A stretch of 56,427 bases of DNA from Robiginitalea sp. (GTDB lineage Bacteria; Bacteroidota; Bacteroidia; Flavobacteriales; Flavobacteriaceae): positions 1 to 56,427 of the forward strand of contig JAHEJJ010000012.1 in assembly GCA_024638915.1 (NCBI GenBank), in the 5' to 3' direction. Position 1 is the first letter of the stretch, and every line of letters starts with the position of its first letter. Both the position numbers and the translations under genes were made by a program. Under the pieces are notes generated by a model. That model had not been told where the DNA came from. It worked only from the letters and a program-made list of their open reading frames with translations, and did no database searches. This document shows positions 1 through 9,423 of this stretch, piece after piece.

Positions 1-11
1 CAATATCGATT

Positions 12-39
12 AAAACCCATGCATGTAGCATGGGTTTTT
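12..39 (-). terminator. Hairpin terminator downstream of the 413-aa lipoprotein gene
   Basis: A perfect stem AAAACCCATGC (12-22) pairs with GCATGGGTTTT (28-38) around a 5-nt loop. Both arms are flanked by A/T runs, so it can act in either direction. It sits about 50 bp past the stop of the lipoprotein gene. The stem is almost identical to the hairpin at 4889-4915. Confidence 0.75.
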
Positions 40-85
40 AATTAATGCGCCCAGTTTATGGGGTATAATTTATTATTTTAAGAAA

Positions 86-1327
86 TTAATCATACCAGAT
101 ATTACCATCGCCTAAGGTCAACTGACCTCTTCTTTCATACGTATTTCCAAATTCTTCTACACTCCGGCCTCCATCCGGATTTCCGCTGCTGGTAATGGTT
201 TGTTTCATAAAATGATCGCTGATCAGTGTATATTTAATGAAAGGGCCTCCACCGATATATTTAGTAGGATCGTCTAATAGACCTACATTGCCGCCGTCAT
301 CCACTAGATTTTCGAGGGTGATACTGCAATCAGAATTAATAACATAGTCTCCTCTCTTGCCTGCAGTCGAATTGCTTTCGGAATACCCTGGAGAATTGGA
401 GCAATAGTCACTGGTAAAAGGATCGAGATTTCTCGAATACACCTGCCCGGCAATACTAACCTCATCGTCATCTATAAAGGTCATAAAAACCAATGGCCGC
501 ATAAAGATAATTTCATAATCTAATTGTCTAATATTTGTTGTGTTGGTACAGACGCCACTCGGATCGCTCACTCCGTCAATACAACATCCATTTGTTGTAC
601 TTGGTTCTATATGTGGATACATCGGTGCCGTAAAAAACGGCGGACTTTCCTGATTATAGGATATCCATTCCCAAAAAGTGTTTTCAAGCTCGAGATTGCA
701 TTCATCTGCGCCTCCGCCTGTGCCTCCGCCTCCGCCTGTGCCTCCGCCTCCGGTTTCAAGCGGCTTTTCAATTTTCACAGGAATCTCAAATCTATCCGCT
801 ATATTTCCGTCTTCGTCCAGGGGTAAGATCGTCAAAGGGAAAGTTACTGGCAGAACCCAGTTGCTCGAGTCGAACTTAAAATAGAGAATACTTATCTCGT
901 CGGTTTCTTCTTCTTCCCTCAGCGTGGTCTCGATGTACGAACTGGCTCCGGGAACTTGTACCCAGGCTCCAAAAGACAGCTGAACATCTACCGGTTTTAG
1001 AATTTTTATACGTTTGATAATGCCTGGCGTCCAGAAAATAGTATCCGAATCTATTTTCAGATCTATGGGCATTTTACTTGCACTTTTGCTCCCGGATTTG
1101 GATTCTGGCGGGGAGCCACTCACCACTTTCATATTGTCAAAAATAAGACTTGCGGTTGCCTGATTAGGGTCCACCGATTGTTCTGGTGGGTTTTCTACAG
1201 TTTCAGGGACATCTGCTGCATCGGGGCTTTCTTCCATATCATCATCTTTCTTGCATGAGGCGATAAGGAGAATCAGGAACAAAAAGAAAAAGGGGAAATT
1301 ACGAATGTTAAAGACTAACTTTTTCAT
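86..1327 (-). CDS. Two-part surface lipoprotein with polyglycine linker, function unknown
   Basis: I do not recognise the family of this 413-aa protein. Residues 1-25 form a lipoprotein signal peptide ending in a lipobox (IASC), followed by an acidic KKDDDMEE stretch; such acidic starts are often seen on surface-exposed Bacteroidota lipoproteins. The N-terminal half (about 50-190) looks like a beta-rich domain. It is joined to a Cys-containing C-terminal half by a Gly/Thr-Gly linker near residues 193-208. The C-terminal half contains several cysteines (ECN, NGCCID, GVC, DYC) that may form disulfides. The linker is encoded by a 6-bp-based tandem repeat. The gene ends just before a hairpin terminator. 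It follows the LytTR system on the same strand, separated by about 115 bp, so co-regulation is possible but not shown. Confidence 0.8.
   Translation of the reverse strand: MKKLVFNIRNFPFFFLFLILLIASCKKDDDMEESPDAADVPETVENPPEQSVDPNQATASLIFDNMKVVSGSPPESKSGSKSASKMPIDLKIDSDTIFWTPGIIKRIKILKPVDVQLSFGAWVQVPGASSYIETTLREEEETDEISILYFKFDSSNWVLPVTFPLTILPLDEDGNIADRFEIPVKIEKPLETGGGGTGGGGGTGGGADECNLELENTFWEWISYNQESPPFFTAPMYPHIEPSTTNGCCIDGVSDPSGVCTNTTNIRQLDYEIIFMRPLVFMTFIDDDEVSIAGQVYSRNLDPFTSDYCSNSPGYSESNSTAGKRGDYVINSDCSITLENLVDDGGNVGLLDDPTKYIGGGPFIKYTLISDHFMKQTITSSGNPDGGRSVEEFGNTYERRGQLTLGDGNIWYD
711..752. repeat. Short tandem repeat encoding a Gly-Thr-Gly linker
   Basis: The plus strand reads as repeats built on cctccg with interspersed cctgtg: a 12-bp unit at 711-722, an 18-bp unit at 723-740 and a 12-bp partial unit at 741-752. 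All units keep the reading frame of the minus-strand lipoprotein, so gain or loss of units would change linker length without a frameshift. Confidence 0.8.
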
Positions 1328-1442
1328 GATACTATTTTTAAGTTACACCTAAAGTTAGATCCCTAAAAAGGCAATTACTATATGTATTTAGCAAATGGCA
1401 AGCAGGCAGGGATAAGTGGGTTGAAGGAATTATTAATCGGTA

Positions 1443-2186
1443 TCAGATACTATTGAGGGCTTGTATAAGATTTTCCTTTTTTCTGCGCGACACGTCTAAA
1501 TGGCGTCGGCCGGTCACCATTACATAACCCCCTTCGCCTTTCACATATTTGGTAACATGTGCTAAGTTCACCAGGGTGGCGTGATGTATTCTGCAAAAGC
1601 TTGTTTCGGGCAATATATTTTCGAACTCTTTTAAAGTTTTTGAAACGGTTATTTTTCTATCGTCTGCTAAATGCAAAATGGTATAATTGCCGTCGGCTTC
1701 GCAATAAATAATATCGGCTGTTTTCTGCAGGATAATTTCATTGTTTGAAGGAATGGCTAGTCGGTTTAAGTTTTCCGAATTGTACTTTATATTATTCAAC
1801 AGGGATTTAAAATGAGCCGTTTTATTTTTTTGCTTTTCTTTAATCTTGTCTACTGCGTTTACCAATTCCTCAACATCTACCGGTTTTAGTAAATAGTCTA
1901 ATGCGCTAAACTTTATAGCCTTTATGGCATATTTATCAAAAGCGGTTACAAAAATGACTTCAAAATTAATCGTCTCGAATTTTTCCAAAAGGTCAAAACC
2001 AGATAATCGGGGCATCTGGACATCTAGAAAAACAAGTTCGGGCCGTAATTCTTTGATTTTTTCAATCCCGATTTCCGGCGACTCACACATGGCCATAATA
2101 GAAATTTCAGGACAGGATTTTTTTATAGTGAGTTTTAACCCCTCCCTGGCGTCTTGTTCATCATCTATTATTAAGGCCTTGATCAT
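1443..2186 (-). CDS. LytTR-family response regulator
   Basis: This is a 247-aa cytoplasmic DNA-binding response regulator. The receiver domain (about 1-120) shows the acidic pair DDE at residues 8-10, the phospho-acceptor Asp55 in FLDVQMP and a conserved Lys in LLKPVD. A LytTR DNA-binding domain fills about 145-245 (EADGNYT, RIHHATLVN). It starts 11 bp after the stop of the TPR histidine kinase, which marks the pair as one operon and a cognate two-component system of the LytS/LytR type. The target genes are not evident; the lipoprotein gene directly downstream is the simplest candidate. Confidence 0.93.
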   Translation of the reverse strand: MIKALIIDDEQDAREGLKLTIKKSCPEISIMAMCESPEIGIEKIKELRPELVFLDVQMPRLSGFDLLEKFETINFEVIFVTAFDKYAIKAIKFSALDYLLKPVDVEELVNAVDKIKEKQKNKTAHFKSLLNNIKYNSENLNRLAIPSNNEIILQKTADIIYCEADGNYTILHLADDRKITVSKTLKEFENILPETSFCRIHHATLVNLAHVTKYVKGEGGYVMVTGRRHLDVSRRKKENLIQALNSI

Positions 2187-2197
2187 AGACTTTAAAA

Positions 2198-4189
2198 TTA
2201 TGATATAGGAATGAGAATATTTACCTGAGTACCCATCGCAATATTATCCTGATCCTTTAGATCAATTATTTCAATAACTTCTTTTACTTTTTCTTTGGTA
2301 AGAAGTTTAAGTCGGTCTGTGGTAATTTTAATACCCATCGATTTCTTCTTATGCCTACTGTTTTTTTTCAGATCCATCGAAGCTTTTCTTCCAATGCCAC
2401 TATCGGTAATGCTGCATTTTAGATGATCTTCTTCTTCATCTATCTTAATTTCAATTTCACCTTTTTTATCCATAGGCAGCAAACCATGCCAGATAGCATT
2501 TTCCACAAAAGGCTGCAGTATCATTGAGGGGATGAGAATCGATTCGCTATCCATGTCTTTGTCCATATGAATGGAATAGTTGATTTTACCTTTAAAGCGG
2601 ATGATTTCCAATTCAATATAGGCTTTAAGCATATCCAGTTCATCTTGTAAGGATACTTTTTGGTGCTCAGAATTTTCGAGCATCAGTCGAATAAGTTTTG
2701 AGAATTTGGTGAGGTATTTGCTCGCATTTTCATGATCTTCACTCAAGATCATTTTGTTAATGGAATTCATGCAATTGAATAAAAAATGCGGATTCATCTG
2801 CGCGCGTAACGCTTTCATTTCTAGAGTCCCCAGTTGTTCTCTAAAATGGGAGATCTTAATTTCTTCATCTTTAGCGGCTATGGCTTTCTGATTTTTTAGT
2901 TTCTGACGCAGGGTATAAATAAGTAATCCTGCCAATAACATGATTAGGCCAGCGCCGATGATTATCGCCTTTTTGATATCATCCTGCCGTTGCGCTTCTT
3001 TCTCTTTTAGTTCATTTTCTTTTTTAAGAAGTTCAATTTCCTGGTCTTTTTGGGCGGTCTGATATTTGGTTTCTATTTCGAGGAGTTGTTTATTTTTTTC
3101 AGAATTGAATAATGAATCTTTGACTTTAGTATACAATTTCAGGTATTTGAAGGCTTCTCCGGGATTGTTCTCAGACTCAGTGAGTTCAACCATAGATTTA
3201 TAATTATCTACAAGCAAGGGCTTGGCATCCATTTCTTTTGATAAGGCAAGGCTTCTCGAAATGTGAGTTCTGGCTTTTCTTGTTTCGCCAAGCTCTAAAT
3301 AGGTCTTACCCACCTGAAGCTCACTCAAGGCCTTATCCTTTTTAGAAGGAAGCGTATTTCTTAAGTCGAGCGCTTTTTTATGAAAGGTCAAAGCCCTGGA
3401 GTGATCGTCCATCCGGTTATACAAATTCCCCAAATTCTCATTGACAAAAGCAATACCGTACAGGTCGTTTGTTTTCTTTGCAAATTCCATAGCCTCAAGG
3501 AGATATTCTTCAGCTTTACTGAAACTATTTATTTCAGCATAGGTATTCCCTAAGCTCATCAGGCTTTGCCAAAGCCCGGTAAGATCGTTGATCTGTGTTT
3601 TTAGAGAAATAGATTCATCATAAGAAGCAATAGCCTCATCATGCTTGTCTAATTTTCTTTGTATATGACCTATAGACTGCAAGGTAAAGCCCATACCCTT
3701 TATATAGTCGTTATTTTTATGGATATTATAAATGCGGTAGTAGGCATCCAGGCTTGTTTTGTAATTCCCCAATTGCATATGCATTACAGCATATTGAAAT
3801 AGCCCGGTTGCCATCCTCGAGCTATCCCCTTGATGTTGATAATAACTGACGTGTTTTTTGATATGATCAATCCCTTGATAATAATTACCCTTAAACCGAT
3901 TGATCACTCCGTAATAAAAGTGAGACAAAGCCACTCCTTCTCTGTAATTAATTTTATTCGCCAGACTGTGAATTGTGTCGGCATATATAGCCGCCGTATC
4001 TAGTTCTTTGCGTGTAGTAGCATACGCCCAGCAAATATCTCCATAGACTTTAATTCTTATAGTGTCATTATTGGTTTGTTTTACTACCAGCTGAAGGCTA
4101 TCGAGCAGCTTACGATCCTGTGCATTGCAATCATTCATGTAAACTGTAGAATAGAATATGAAGAAAATCGAAACCAATATTATTTTCAT
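2198..4189 (-). CDS. TPR-containing sensor histidine kinase (LytS/His_kinase type)
   Basis: This is a 663-aa sensor kinase. Residues 1-23 form a signal peptide. Tetratricopeptide repeats follow across about 40-370 in the periplasm (for example ALSHFYYGV, GLWQSLMSLGNTYAEI, AFVNENLGNLYNRM). A charged coiled coil, one membrane helix (about 405-425, IIIGAGLIMLLAGLLIYTL) and a second coiled coil lead to the kinase core. The His box is QMNPHFLFNCMNSI, characteristic of the LytS-like His_kinase family. A GHKL ATPase follows, with VENAIWHGL and DSGIGR. It lies upstream of, and is co-transcribed with, the LytTR regulator. This is the usual Bacteroidota arrangement, in which the TPR domain probably senses protein-protein contacts. 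The upstream 700 bp hold no gene. Confidence 0.92.
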   Translation of the reverse strand: MKIILVSIFFIFYSTVYMNDCNAQDRKLLDSLQLVVKQTNNDTIRIKVYGDICWAYATTRKELDTAAIYADTIHSLANKINYREGVALSHFYYGVINRFKGNYYQGIDHIKKHVSYYQHQGDSSRMATGLFQYAVMHMQLGNYKTSLDAYYRIYNIHKNNDYIKGMGFTLQSIGHIQRKLDKHDEAIASYDESISLKTQINDLTGLWQSLMSLGNTYAEINSFSKAEEYLLEAMEFAKKTNDLYGIAFVNENLGNLYNRMDDHSRALTFHKKALDLRNTLPSKKDKALSELQVGKTYLELGETRKARTHISRSLALSKEMDAKPLLVDNYKSMVELTESENNPGEAFKYLKLYTKVKDSLFNSEKNKQLLEIETKYQTAQKDQEIELLKKENELKEKEAQRQDDIKKAIIIGAGLIMLLAGLLIYTLRQKLKNQKAIAAKDEEIKISHFREQLGTLEMKALRAQMNPHFLFNCMNSINKMILSEDHENASKYLTKFSKLIRLMLENSEHQKVSLQDELDMLKAYIELEIIRFKGKINYSIHMDKDMDSESILIPSMILQPFVENAIWHGLLPMDKKGEIEIKIDEEEDHLKCSITDSGIGRKASMDLKKNSRHKKKSMGIKITTDRLKLLTKEKVKEVIEIIDLKDQDNIAMGTQVNILIPIS

Positions 4190-4888
4190 AATTCCATTTT
4201 TTCAAGAGGGACTCATTTCAAATGAAATAAATTTCCATTTTCAAGGGCTATTCTTTGACCCTGGTGATTTAAAAAAAAGCAATTTAGACGCTTCATTTTA
4301 GCCAAAAAGATCAAATGGTTGATTTTCTAATGCAAATGGTACTATATTTTGTATAAGTGGTTGAACAGTCTAAATACTATATCACACCAGGAAAGTTATA
4401 AGATATAATAAAAATTACCTGAACAAAAAACAATCTTTATTAGATGCCACTAACAAGTGGTGACTGGTAATGAACTTGCCCTGCTTCATCGCTGCACTAA
4501 ATCCAGCCACCTGAACCGGCAACTTTTTGGTAAGGAAATTTGGACATTTCCTTTCGGCCTATGTTAAATCTTTAAGATGACTAAAATGTTTCCGATTTTA
4601 TCGTAAAAAAAACGACAACTTTGGTTAACGTTTTTGACTTTTACAGCATGTTCAAATCAATTGAGGCCACAAGGCATGGGTTAGGCATATCCAGAAAAGT
4701 GATTGCTTTTTACTCGAATTAGATAAGCCTATCTGATAATTCAGCATAATCCACGGGTCCTTGAAATTTTAAAGTCAGGCTATAATTGATTCGGGAATAA
4801 AACAGGCGGTGTGGCAGAAAAGCATCTTCAGGCTTTTATTATGGCCATATTATGATCGCCAGCTTTTCTTCATAATCATTCAAAATTT
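4190..4888. other. Long intergenic stretch, no gene found
   Basis: About 700 bp without a credible reading frame on either strand. It must contain the promoter of the histidine kinase near 4200-4300, but I find no exact TAnnTTTG box. A perfect 8-bp inverted repeat, AAGGAAAT (4532-4539) and ATTTCCTT (4546-4553) with a 6-nt loop, is the only clear structure. I cannot assign a small RNA. Confidence 0.6.
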
Positions 4889-4915
4889 AAACCCATGCCA
4901 ATAGCATGGGTTTTT
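4889..4915 (-). terminator. Hairpin terminator downstream of the 115-aa gene
   Basis: Stem AAACCCATGC (4889-4898) pairs with GCATGGGTTT (4904-4913) around the loop CAATA, with A/T tracts on both sides. It lies 24 bp past the stop of the minus-strand gene at 4939-5286. Stem sequence and loop length match the hairpin at 12-39. Confidence 0.75.
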
Positions 4916-4938
4916 AAGTTTGCTGGCTTATAATTGTT

Positions 4939-5286
4939 TTAGTAAACGGCTTCGTACTCTCCTTCTCCTACAGGCTCTTTGCCGGTCCTTATGAAGCCCA
5001 TGTTCAATTCTCTGGTCCATCGGAAATAAACGGGTTTTTCATTTCTCAGGGTATCGATAATATTATGATACATGGACATGGGATACCGGAGGTAGACTAA
5101 TTTATTCCTGACGTCATAATGGTTTTCAGGGAGTGGCTTGTTGTCAGGATGGAAGGTCAGCTGTAAAACAAAATCGTCATCGTTATAACACTTAACCAGG
5201 GCGGGCGGATAAACCTGATTTGGTTCGGTGCCTCCGGCCTGAAAGTGAATCCAGTATTGGGTAATTTCGCTATCTACATATTTCAT
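4939..5286 (-). CDS. Small conserved-looking cytoplasmic protein, unknown function
   Basis: A 115-aa protein with no signal peptide or membrane segment. I do not recognise the family. It is rich in aromatic residues and proline (YWIHF, YPPALVKCY, VYLRYPMSMYHNI, VYFRWTRELNMGFIRTGKEP) and reads as a compact alpha/beta fold. The ATG at 5284-5286 is the only sensible start. It is monocistronic: a terminator hairpin follows and a divergent glucanase gene lies upstream. A box one step from the Bacteroidota -7 consensus (CACCTTTG on the minus strand at 5323-5330) may be its promoter. Confidence 0.7.
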   Translation of the reverse strand: MKYVDSEITQYWIHFQAGGTEPNQVYPPALVKCYNDDDFVLQLTFHPDNKPLPENHYDVRNKLVYLRYPMSMYHNIIDTLRNEKPVYFRWTRELNMGFIRTGKEPVGEGEYEAVY

Positions 5287-5463
5287 GGTGCTTGGGTTTA
5301 ATTAATAATTATTTTACAGATGCAAAGGTGATTATGTTTTTGTCCAAATGCTATGATGTGCATCAGTTCGGGGATATTTTAAAAGAAAAAAAGTTCTGTT
5401 GAGTTTTATAAATCAAATAGTTACATTAGAGTTGATTTAAAGAACACGCTAACGATAAAAAAT

Positions 5464-6318
5464 ATGAAACCTATAGTTACCATTCTAATCGCTTTTTTAC
5501 TGTTTACCAATTGCCGTACAGCCGAGAAAAAGGATGACCAAAAAGAGGCTGCAGCCGTTGAGTTTTGGAAAACAGATTTTTTGGATGATTTTGAGACTTT
5601 TGATCCGGAGAACTGGCAGGACCAAAGGATTTGGGTGAACAATGAACTACAGTGCTATGTCCCTGATGGGGAGTTTGGTACCCGTGAGGTAAGTGAGGGG
5701 ACCTTAAAGTTAAAAGTGATCAATTTGGGAGAGAAACGCAGCTGCGACAATCTGGATAAACATGGCGAGCAACACCCCGACACCGAATATGTTGCGGGCC
5801 GGATCGTCTCAAAAAACAGAAAGGAATTCGTGAAGGGGAAATGGACAGCCCGGTTGAGGCTGCATGGCAACGGTGAACCCAGTATGTTTCCCGCCTGGTG
5901 GTTGCTCGGGGCACAAAATAATGAACCTCCGGTGCAGGAACCCGATGAAGATATTTGCTGGCCGCTTACGGGATCAGGTGAGATCGATATTTTCGAACAC
6001 CATGGGGATGTTAAAAAGGACCATTTTACCACCGGGGCTATCAAGAGTTTGGGAGAATGCGATAAAGGAGATTGGTGGAGTTTACGTAAAGACTTCCCGG
6101 CCACCCTCGATGAGTATCACGACTATTCCGTGGAATGGGAAGATAGCGACCTGGTCTATCGTCTAGATGACAAAGAAATATATCGCAATATCGGTGAAGG
6201 GGATAAATACCCTGAGTCTATGTTTGCTATTTTGAACTACGCCAAGATCACAGATTCCCCCATGACAGGGGAATGGGTTATGGAGGTAGACTGGGTAAAG
6301 CACGAGTCCCGGAAATAA
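5464..6318 (+). CDS. GH16-family endo-beta-glucanase lipoprotein (laminarinase-like)
   Basis: A 284-aa glycoside hydrolase family 16 enzyme, predicted to cut beta-1,3 or mixed-linked glucans outside the cytoplasm. Residues 1-17 form a lipoprotein signal ending at Cys17 (LLFTNC), followed by a charged tether. The catalytic signature GEIDIFEHHG carries the nucleophile Glu173, Asp175 and acid/base Glu178, spaced as in beta-bulge GH16 members (laminarinases, agarases). Trp-rich substrate-cleft segments (PAWWLLG, KGDWWS, DYSVEWEDS, VDWVKHE) are present, and the single domain has the expected size. There is no carbohydrate-binding module. A short stem (CCCGG/CCGGG, 6308-6323) overlaps the stop. The exact substrate cannot be read from the motif. 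The propeller sensor follows 213 bp downstream on the same strand. Confidence 0.9.
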   Translation: MKPIVTILIAFLLFTNCRTAEKKDDQKEAAAVEFWKTDFLDDFETFDPENWQDQRIWVNNELQCYVPDGEFGTREVSEGTLKLKVINLGEKRSCDNLDKHGEQHPDTEYVAGRIVSKNRKEFVKGKWTARLRLHGNGEPSMFPAWWLLGAQNNEPPVQEPDEDICWPLTGSGEIDIFEHHGDVKKDHFTTGAIKSLGECDKGDWWSLRKDFPATLDEYHDYSVEWEDSDLVYRLDDKEIYRNIGEGDKYPESMFAILNYAKITDSPMTGEWVMEVDWVKHESRK

Positions 6319-6531
6319 CCGGGGGCATATTTTCACCCAGGCCTACAGACCATCATATTTAGGAGTTTTGGAAATGATAAGATCAAAGCCACTTTATGTG
6401 GTTGGTTTTTACATCTATGTTCCTAACAGGCAGATGGCAAATACTTTTAACCGATATGATACGAGTATTTATAGTGTTTTCCAGGCCCTTATTTATTAAT
6501 TTTAAGGGACCTATAACCGGGATTCTTAACC

Positions 6532-9420
6532 ATGCATAGAACGTTGTTTGTCTTCTTAGTAATACTAGGTATGACTGGCCTGATGTACGGTCAGAATATG
6601 CATGTTTCCTGGTATTCCACCGCTAATGGTCTGCCTTCGAATGAAGTGAGGCATATCACCCGTGACAGTTTAGGATTTACTTGGATTGCTACCGATGCAG
6701 GATTGCTCCGATTCGATGGTCTGGAATTTAAGGACTTCTCACAATATATCCCAAGTCAGTATGCGAGATTCTTGATGGCGACAGATGAAGGCCTGCTGCT
6801 GACACACGATGCTGGGATAAGTTTGATAGAATCAGGTCTGGATACGGTAAAGATTTCGATGTTTCAAAAAGCGTCCGTTAATCCTGATGACAATGTCCTT
6901 TATTATCCTGAACGGATATTTGAAAGAAGGAATGGCGATCTCTGGGTAGGTCAGCCGGGAGGACGGGTACATAGTATTTCCTCCACTGGGATTAAACAAA
7001 TCATACCAGGAAACCAGGATAAGACTAAGCGTGGGCTAAACCTCTATTTTGCCGAGGTGAGCGATCAAATCTGGATGGCCGATAATAAGGGATCGCTCTC
7101 CTGGTATAATGATCAATCCGATATTCCCGAAATAAGGGCTACTTTTCCTGTGATCCACGACATGACAGCCAATGGTAATGAACTCTGGATCGCCAGTGAT
7201 AAGGTATATAGGATTAAACTGACTTCCGATGGCAAAAATATTGAAGGTCAGGAGTCATTTGAATCCATACCGGGTGAAGTAACTGCTCTCGCTCTAGATA
7301 ACAAGGAAAACATTTACTTAGGGATCAAGGGGTTGGGGTTGTATTATTTGGATCGGACATTCGGAAAAACACCCGAGTTCATAAAGATTTTTGGCAACAA
7401 TGATCCTCATACGCTGAATGAACTTCCCTTTAAGAATATTCACGATATTGTATTTGACAAGGACAATAAATTGTGGGTCTGTTCGTCAGAAGGTCTTGGT
7501 ATTTTACAAAGAAGATTTTTTGAGAGCATCGGTTCGATACCCAATGCCAATGCAACCGCTATATCCATCGCGGAAAATGGCAAAGTATTTGTCAATTTCG
7601 GGGATCTGTACAGCATTGAAAAAACCGATTACGGATATATTGGGGAACAACTTTCAACTTCTGCTCTAGGTACAATCACGGCGCTTACCGCAAAAGGGGA
7701 TCGTCTCTGGGTGGGTACCAGTACCGGCAAGCTCTATGAACTCGGTCAAAATGGTGAACGAATAAAGGCTATTTCCCTTGAAGAAAGGGGCGAAGGTATT
7801 TTTTATCTGGCCGGGGATAGCAGAAACAGGCTATGGATAGCCCAGGCCCCCAGAGACCTGCCGATTGTGGGAATAGGATGTGTTTTACCCAGCGGAGAAT
7901 TCAGGGAATACAGCTTTGAACGGGGACTTGAAAATCGTATTATCTGCCTCAGGGAAACAGAGAAGGGACGGATTTATGCTACAGGAATCGGTAAGGATAC
8001 CTACTTATACCGCTATGCGCCTGAGAAGGACAGATTTGTGAATCTCAGCATCCCGTTCGACTTTTATATAGGCCCTAATTTTCAGGTACATGATTTTACC
8101 GTAGATGCCAACGGTTATATTTGGCTCGCGTCTACGGCAGGCCTTCTTCGTTATGATATGGAGCGTGTAACGAAGATCGATTTGGGCCCTGACTATAGCG
8201 ATCTGGAGGTAAAGGCCGTTACAAATTCTTCTGACGGGAGTATATGGGTGTCATTCAACACCGAAGGTGTTATTCGCTACGATCAGAACAATACCGTTAG
8301 CATGAAGGAGGAGAGTGGTCTGCCCAGCAAGGTTATGACTTACCGCTGTATACAAGCTGATAAGGAAGGGCGCCTATGGATCGGTACCGCCGAAGGAATT
8401 GTTTATTCCCTGAATCCAAACCCCAAACCAGGAAAAAGTAATATCCCTCTATTAATATCAATGGCTATAGATGGGCGGAAAATAACAGAAAAGCAGCCGG
8501 TAATCTTACCGGACCAGGAATTACGTATCGAATACAAGGCTCCTTCATTTCACGGATTCAGAACTTTTTATCAGTATCAAATCAATGATTCAGGATGGTC
8601 TCTGCCCACTACGAAACCGACCGTTACAACTAAAGGGTTTGTCCCCGGCATTATTAAGTTGGCGGTACGGGCAAAAAAGGAAGGGCCATATTTATGGAGT
8701 GAGGCGGCAGTTATGCAATTAATGGTAAAGGATCAATGGTATAAAAGCAAGGGATTTCGCTGGGGTGCTTTGGCAGTGCTTCTGGCAGCAGTGGTTTTTC
8801 TGTTCTGGTCTCAGAAACGCAAGTTCAGGCTCGCACTGAGTAAACTAAACCAGGGTTTAGAAGCAAAAAACGTCGAGGTTTATAAACAAGAAGCCGATCT
8901 CAATAAGGTTCGTGAAGAAATGCGACTGAAACAACGTGAGCGTAAAGCCAACCTTTTGATACTGGAAGTTATGCACCGCCTGATTTCCAAGATTGGCCCG
9001 GAGACGAAATGGGAGCTGATTCTAGAAACCATGTCACTCGATTTGTTAAAACTACCCGGGGTAATAGCCTTTGAGATCGGGGTGCATCGTGGAAAGCATA
9101 TTGAATTTGAAGGCTATTCTGAGAAGGTTCGTGGATTTACTTCCGCCAAAGTTCCTTTCGATCCCGGAAAATCTCTGGCGGCCTATTGCATAACAAACGC
9201 CAAGGCTTTTATATTTAAGCGCCTGCCTGAAGAAGCAACAGCTATCCTGGATAAGAAAGATTTGAGAATAGGGGGTTACAAGGCGGCGATTAGTGTTCCC
9301 TTTTATATAAAGAATAACCATGCTATCATAACTTTATATGCGGACAAGGAAGATCTATTTGACGAATACACTCGCAAAACGATCCAAATATTTGCTACAT
9401 ATTTAGAACAAATTGTATAG
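6532..9420 (+). CDS. Reg_prop beta-propeller transmembrane sensor with C-terminal GAF-like domain
   Basis: A 962-aa sensor. Residues 1-20 form a signal peptide. Two-component-regulator propeller repeats run through about 25-640, marked by WIATDAGLLRFDG, LWVGTSTGKLYEL, IWLASTAGLLRYD and LWIGTAEGIVYSL. A Y_Y_Y immunoglobulin-like domain follows (about 650-735), then one membrane helix (about 742-762) and a charged coiled coil (about 770-815). The last ~145 residues look like a GAF domain (AFEIGVHRG, AAISVPFYI, IITLYADKEDLFDEYTRKTIQIFATYLEQIV). Classical Reg_prop proteins end in a histidine kinase, an AraC domain or a LuxR helix-turn-helix; none of these is present and the stop is clean. The next gene starts 3 bp after its stop, so the two are translated together. 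Periplasmic ligand sensing is inferred; the output is unknown. Confidence 0.88.
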   Translation: MHRTLFVFLVILGMTGLMYGQNMHVSWYSTANGLPSNEVRHITRDSLGFTWIATDAGLLRFDGLEFKDFSQYIPSQYARFLMATDEGLLLTHDAGISLIESGLDTVKISMFQKASVNPDDNVLYYPERIFERRNGDLWVGQPGGRVHSISSTGIKQIIPGNQDKTKRGLNLYFAEVSDQIWMADNKGSLSWYNDQSDIPEIRATFPVIHDMTANGNELWIASDKVYRIKLTSDGKNIEGQESFESIPGEVTALALDNKENIYLGIKGLGLYYLDRTFGKTPEFIKIFGNNDPHTLNELPFKNIHDIVFDKDNKLWVCSSEGLGILQRRFFESIGSIPNANATAISIAENGKVFVNFGDLYSIEKTDYGYIGEQLSTSALGTITALTAKGDRLWVGTSTGKLYELGQNGERIKAISLEERGEGIFYLAGDSRNRLWIAQAPRDLPIVGIGCVLPSGEFREYSFERGLENRIICLRETEKGRIYATGIGKDTYLYRYAPEKDRFVNLSIPFDFYIGPNFQVHDFTVDANGYIWLASTAGLLRYDMERVTKIDLGPDYSDLEVKAVTNSSDGSIWVSFNTEGVIRYDQNNTVSMKEESGLPSKVMTYRCIQADKEGRLWIGTAEGIVYSLNPNPKPGKSNIPLLISMAIDGRKITEKQPVILPDQELRIEYKAPSFHGFRTFYQYQINDSGWSLPTTKPTVTTKGFVPGIIKLAVRAKKEGPYLWSEAAVMQLMVKDQWYKSKGFRWGALAVLLAAVVFLFWSQKRKFRLALSKLNQGLEAKNVEVYKQEADLNKVREEMRLKQRERKANLLILEVMHRLISKIGPETKWELILETMSLDLLKLPGVIAFEIGVHRGKHIEFEGYSEKVRGFTSAKVPFDPGKSLAAYCITNAKAFIFKRLPEEATAILDKKDLRIGGYKAAISVPFYIKNNHAIITLYADKEDLFDEYTRKTIQIFATYLEQIV

Positions 9421-9423
9421 AAC

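Noticed and set aside
524-884. Two plus-strand open frames over the lipoprotein gene
   Set aside because: They are antisense to a lipoprotein with a good signal peptide; their composition (Pro/Ala/Ser repeats) is a by-product of the Gly-linker repeat.
5655-6104. 149-codon minus-strand frame inside the GH16 gene
   Set aside because: The GH16 frame carries the catalytic motif and signal peptide; the opposite frame has no recognisable protein character.
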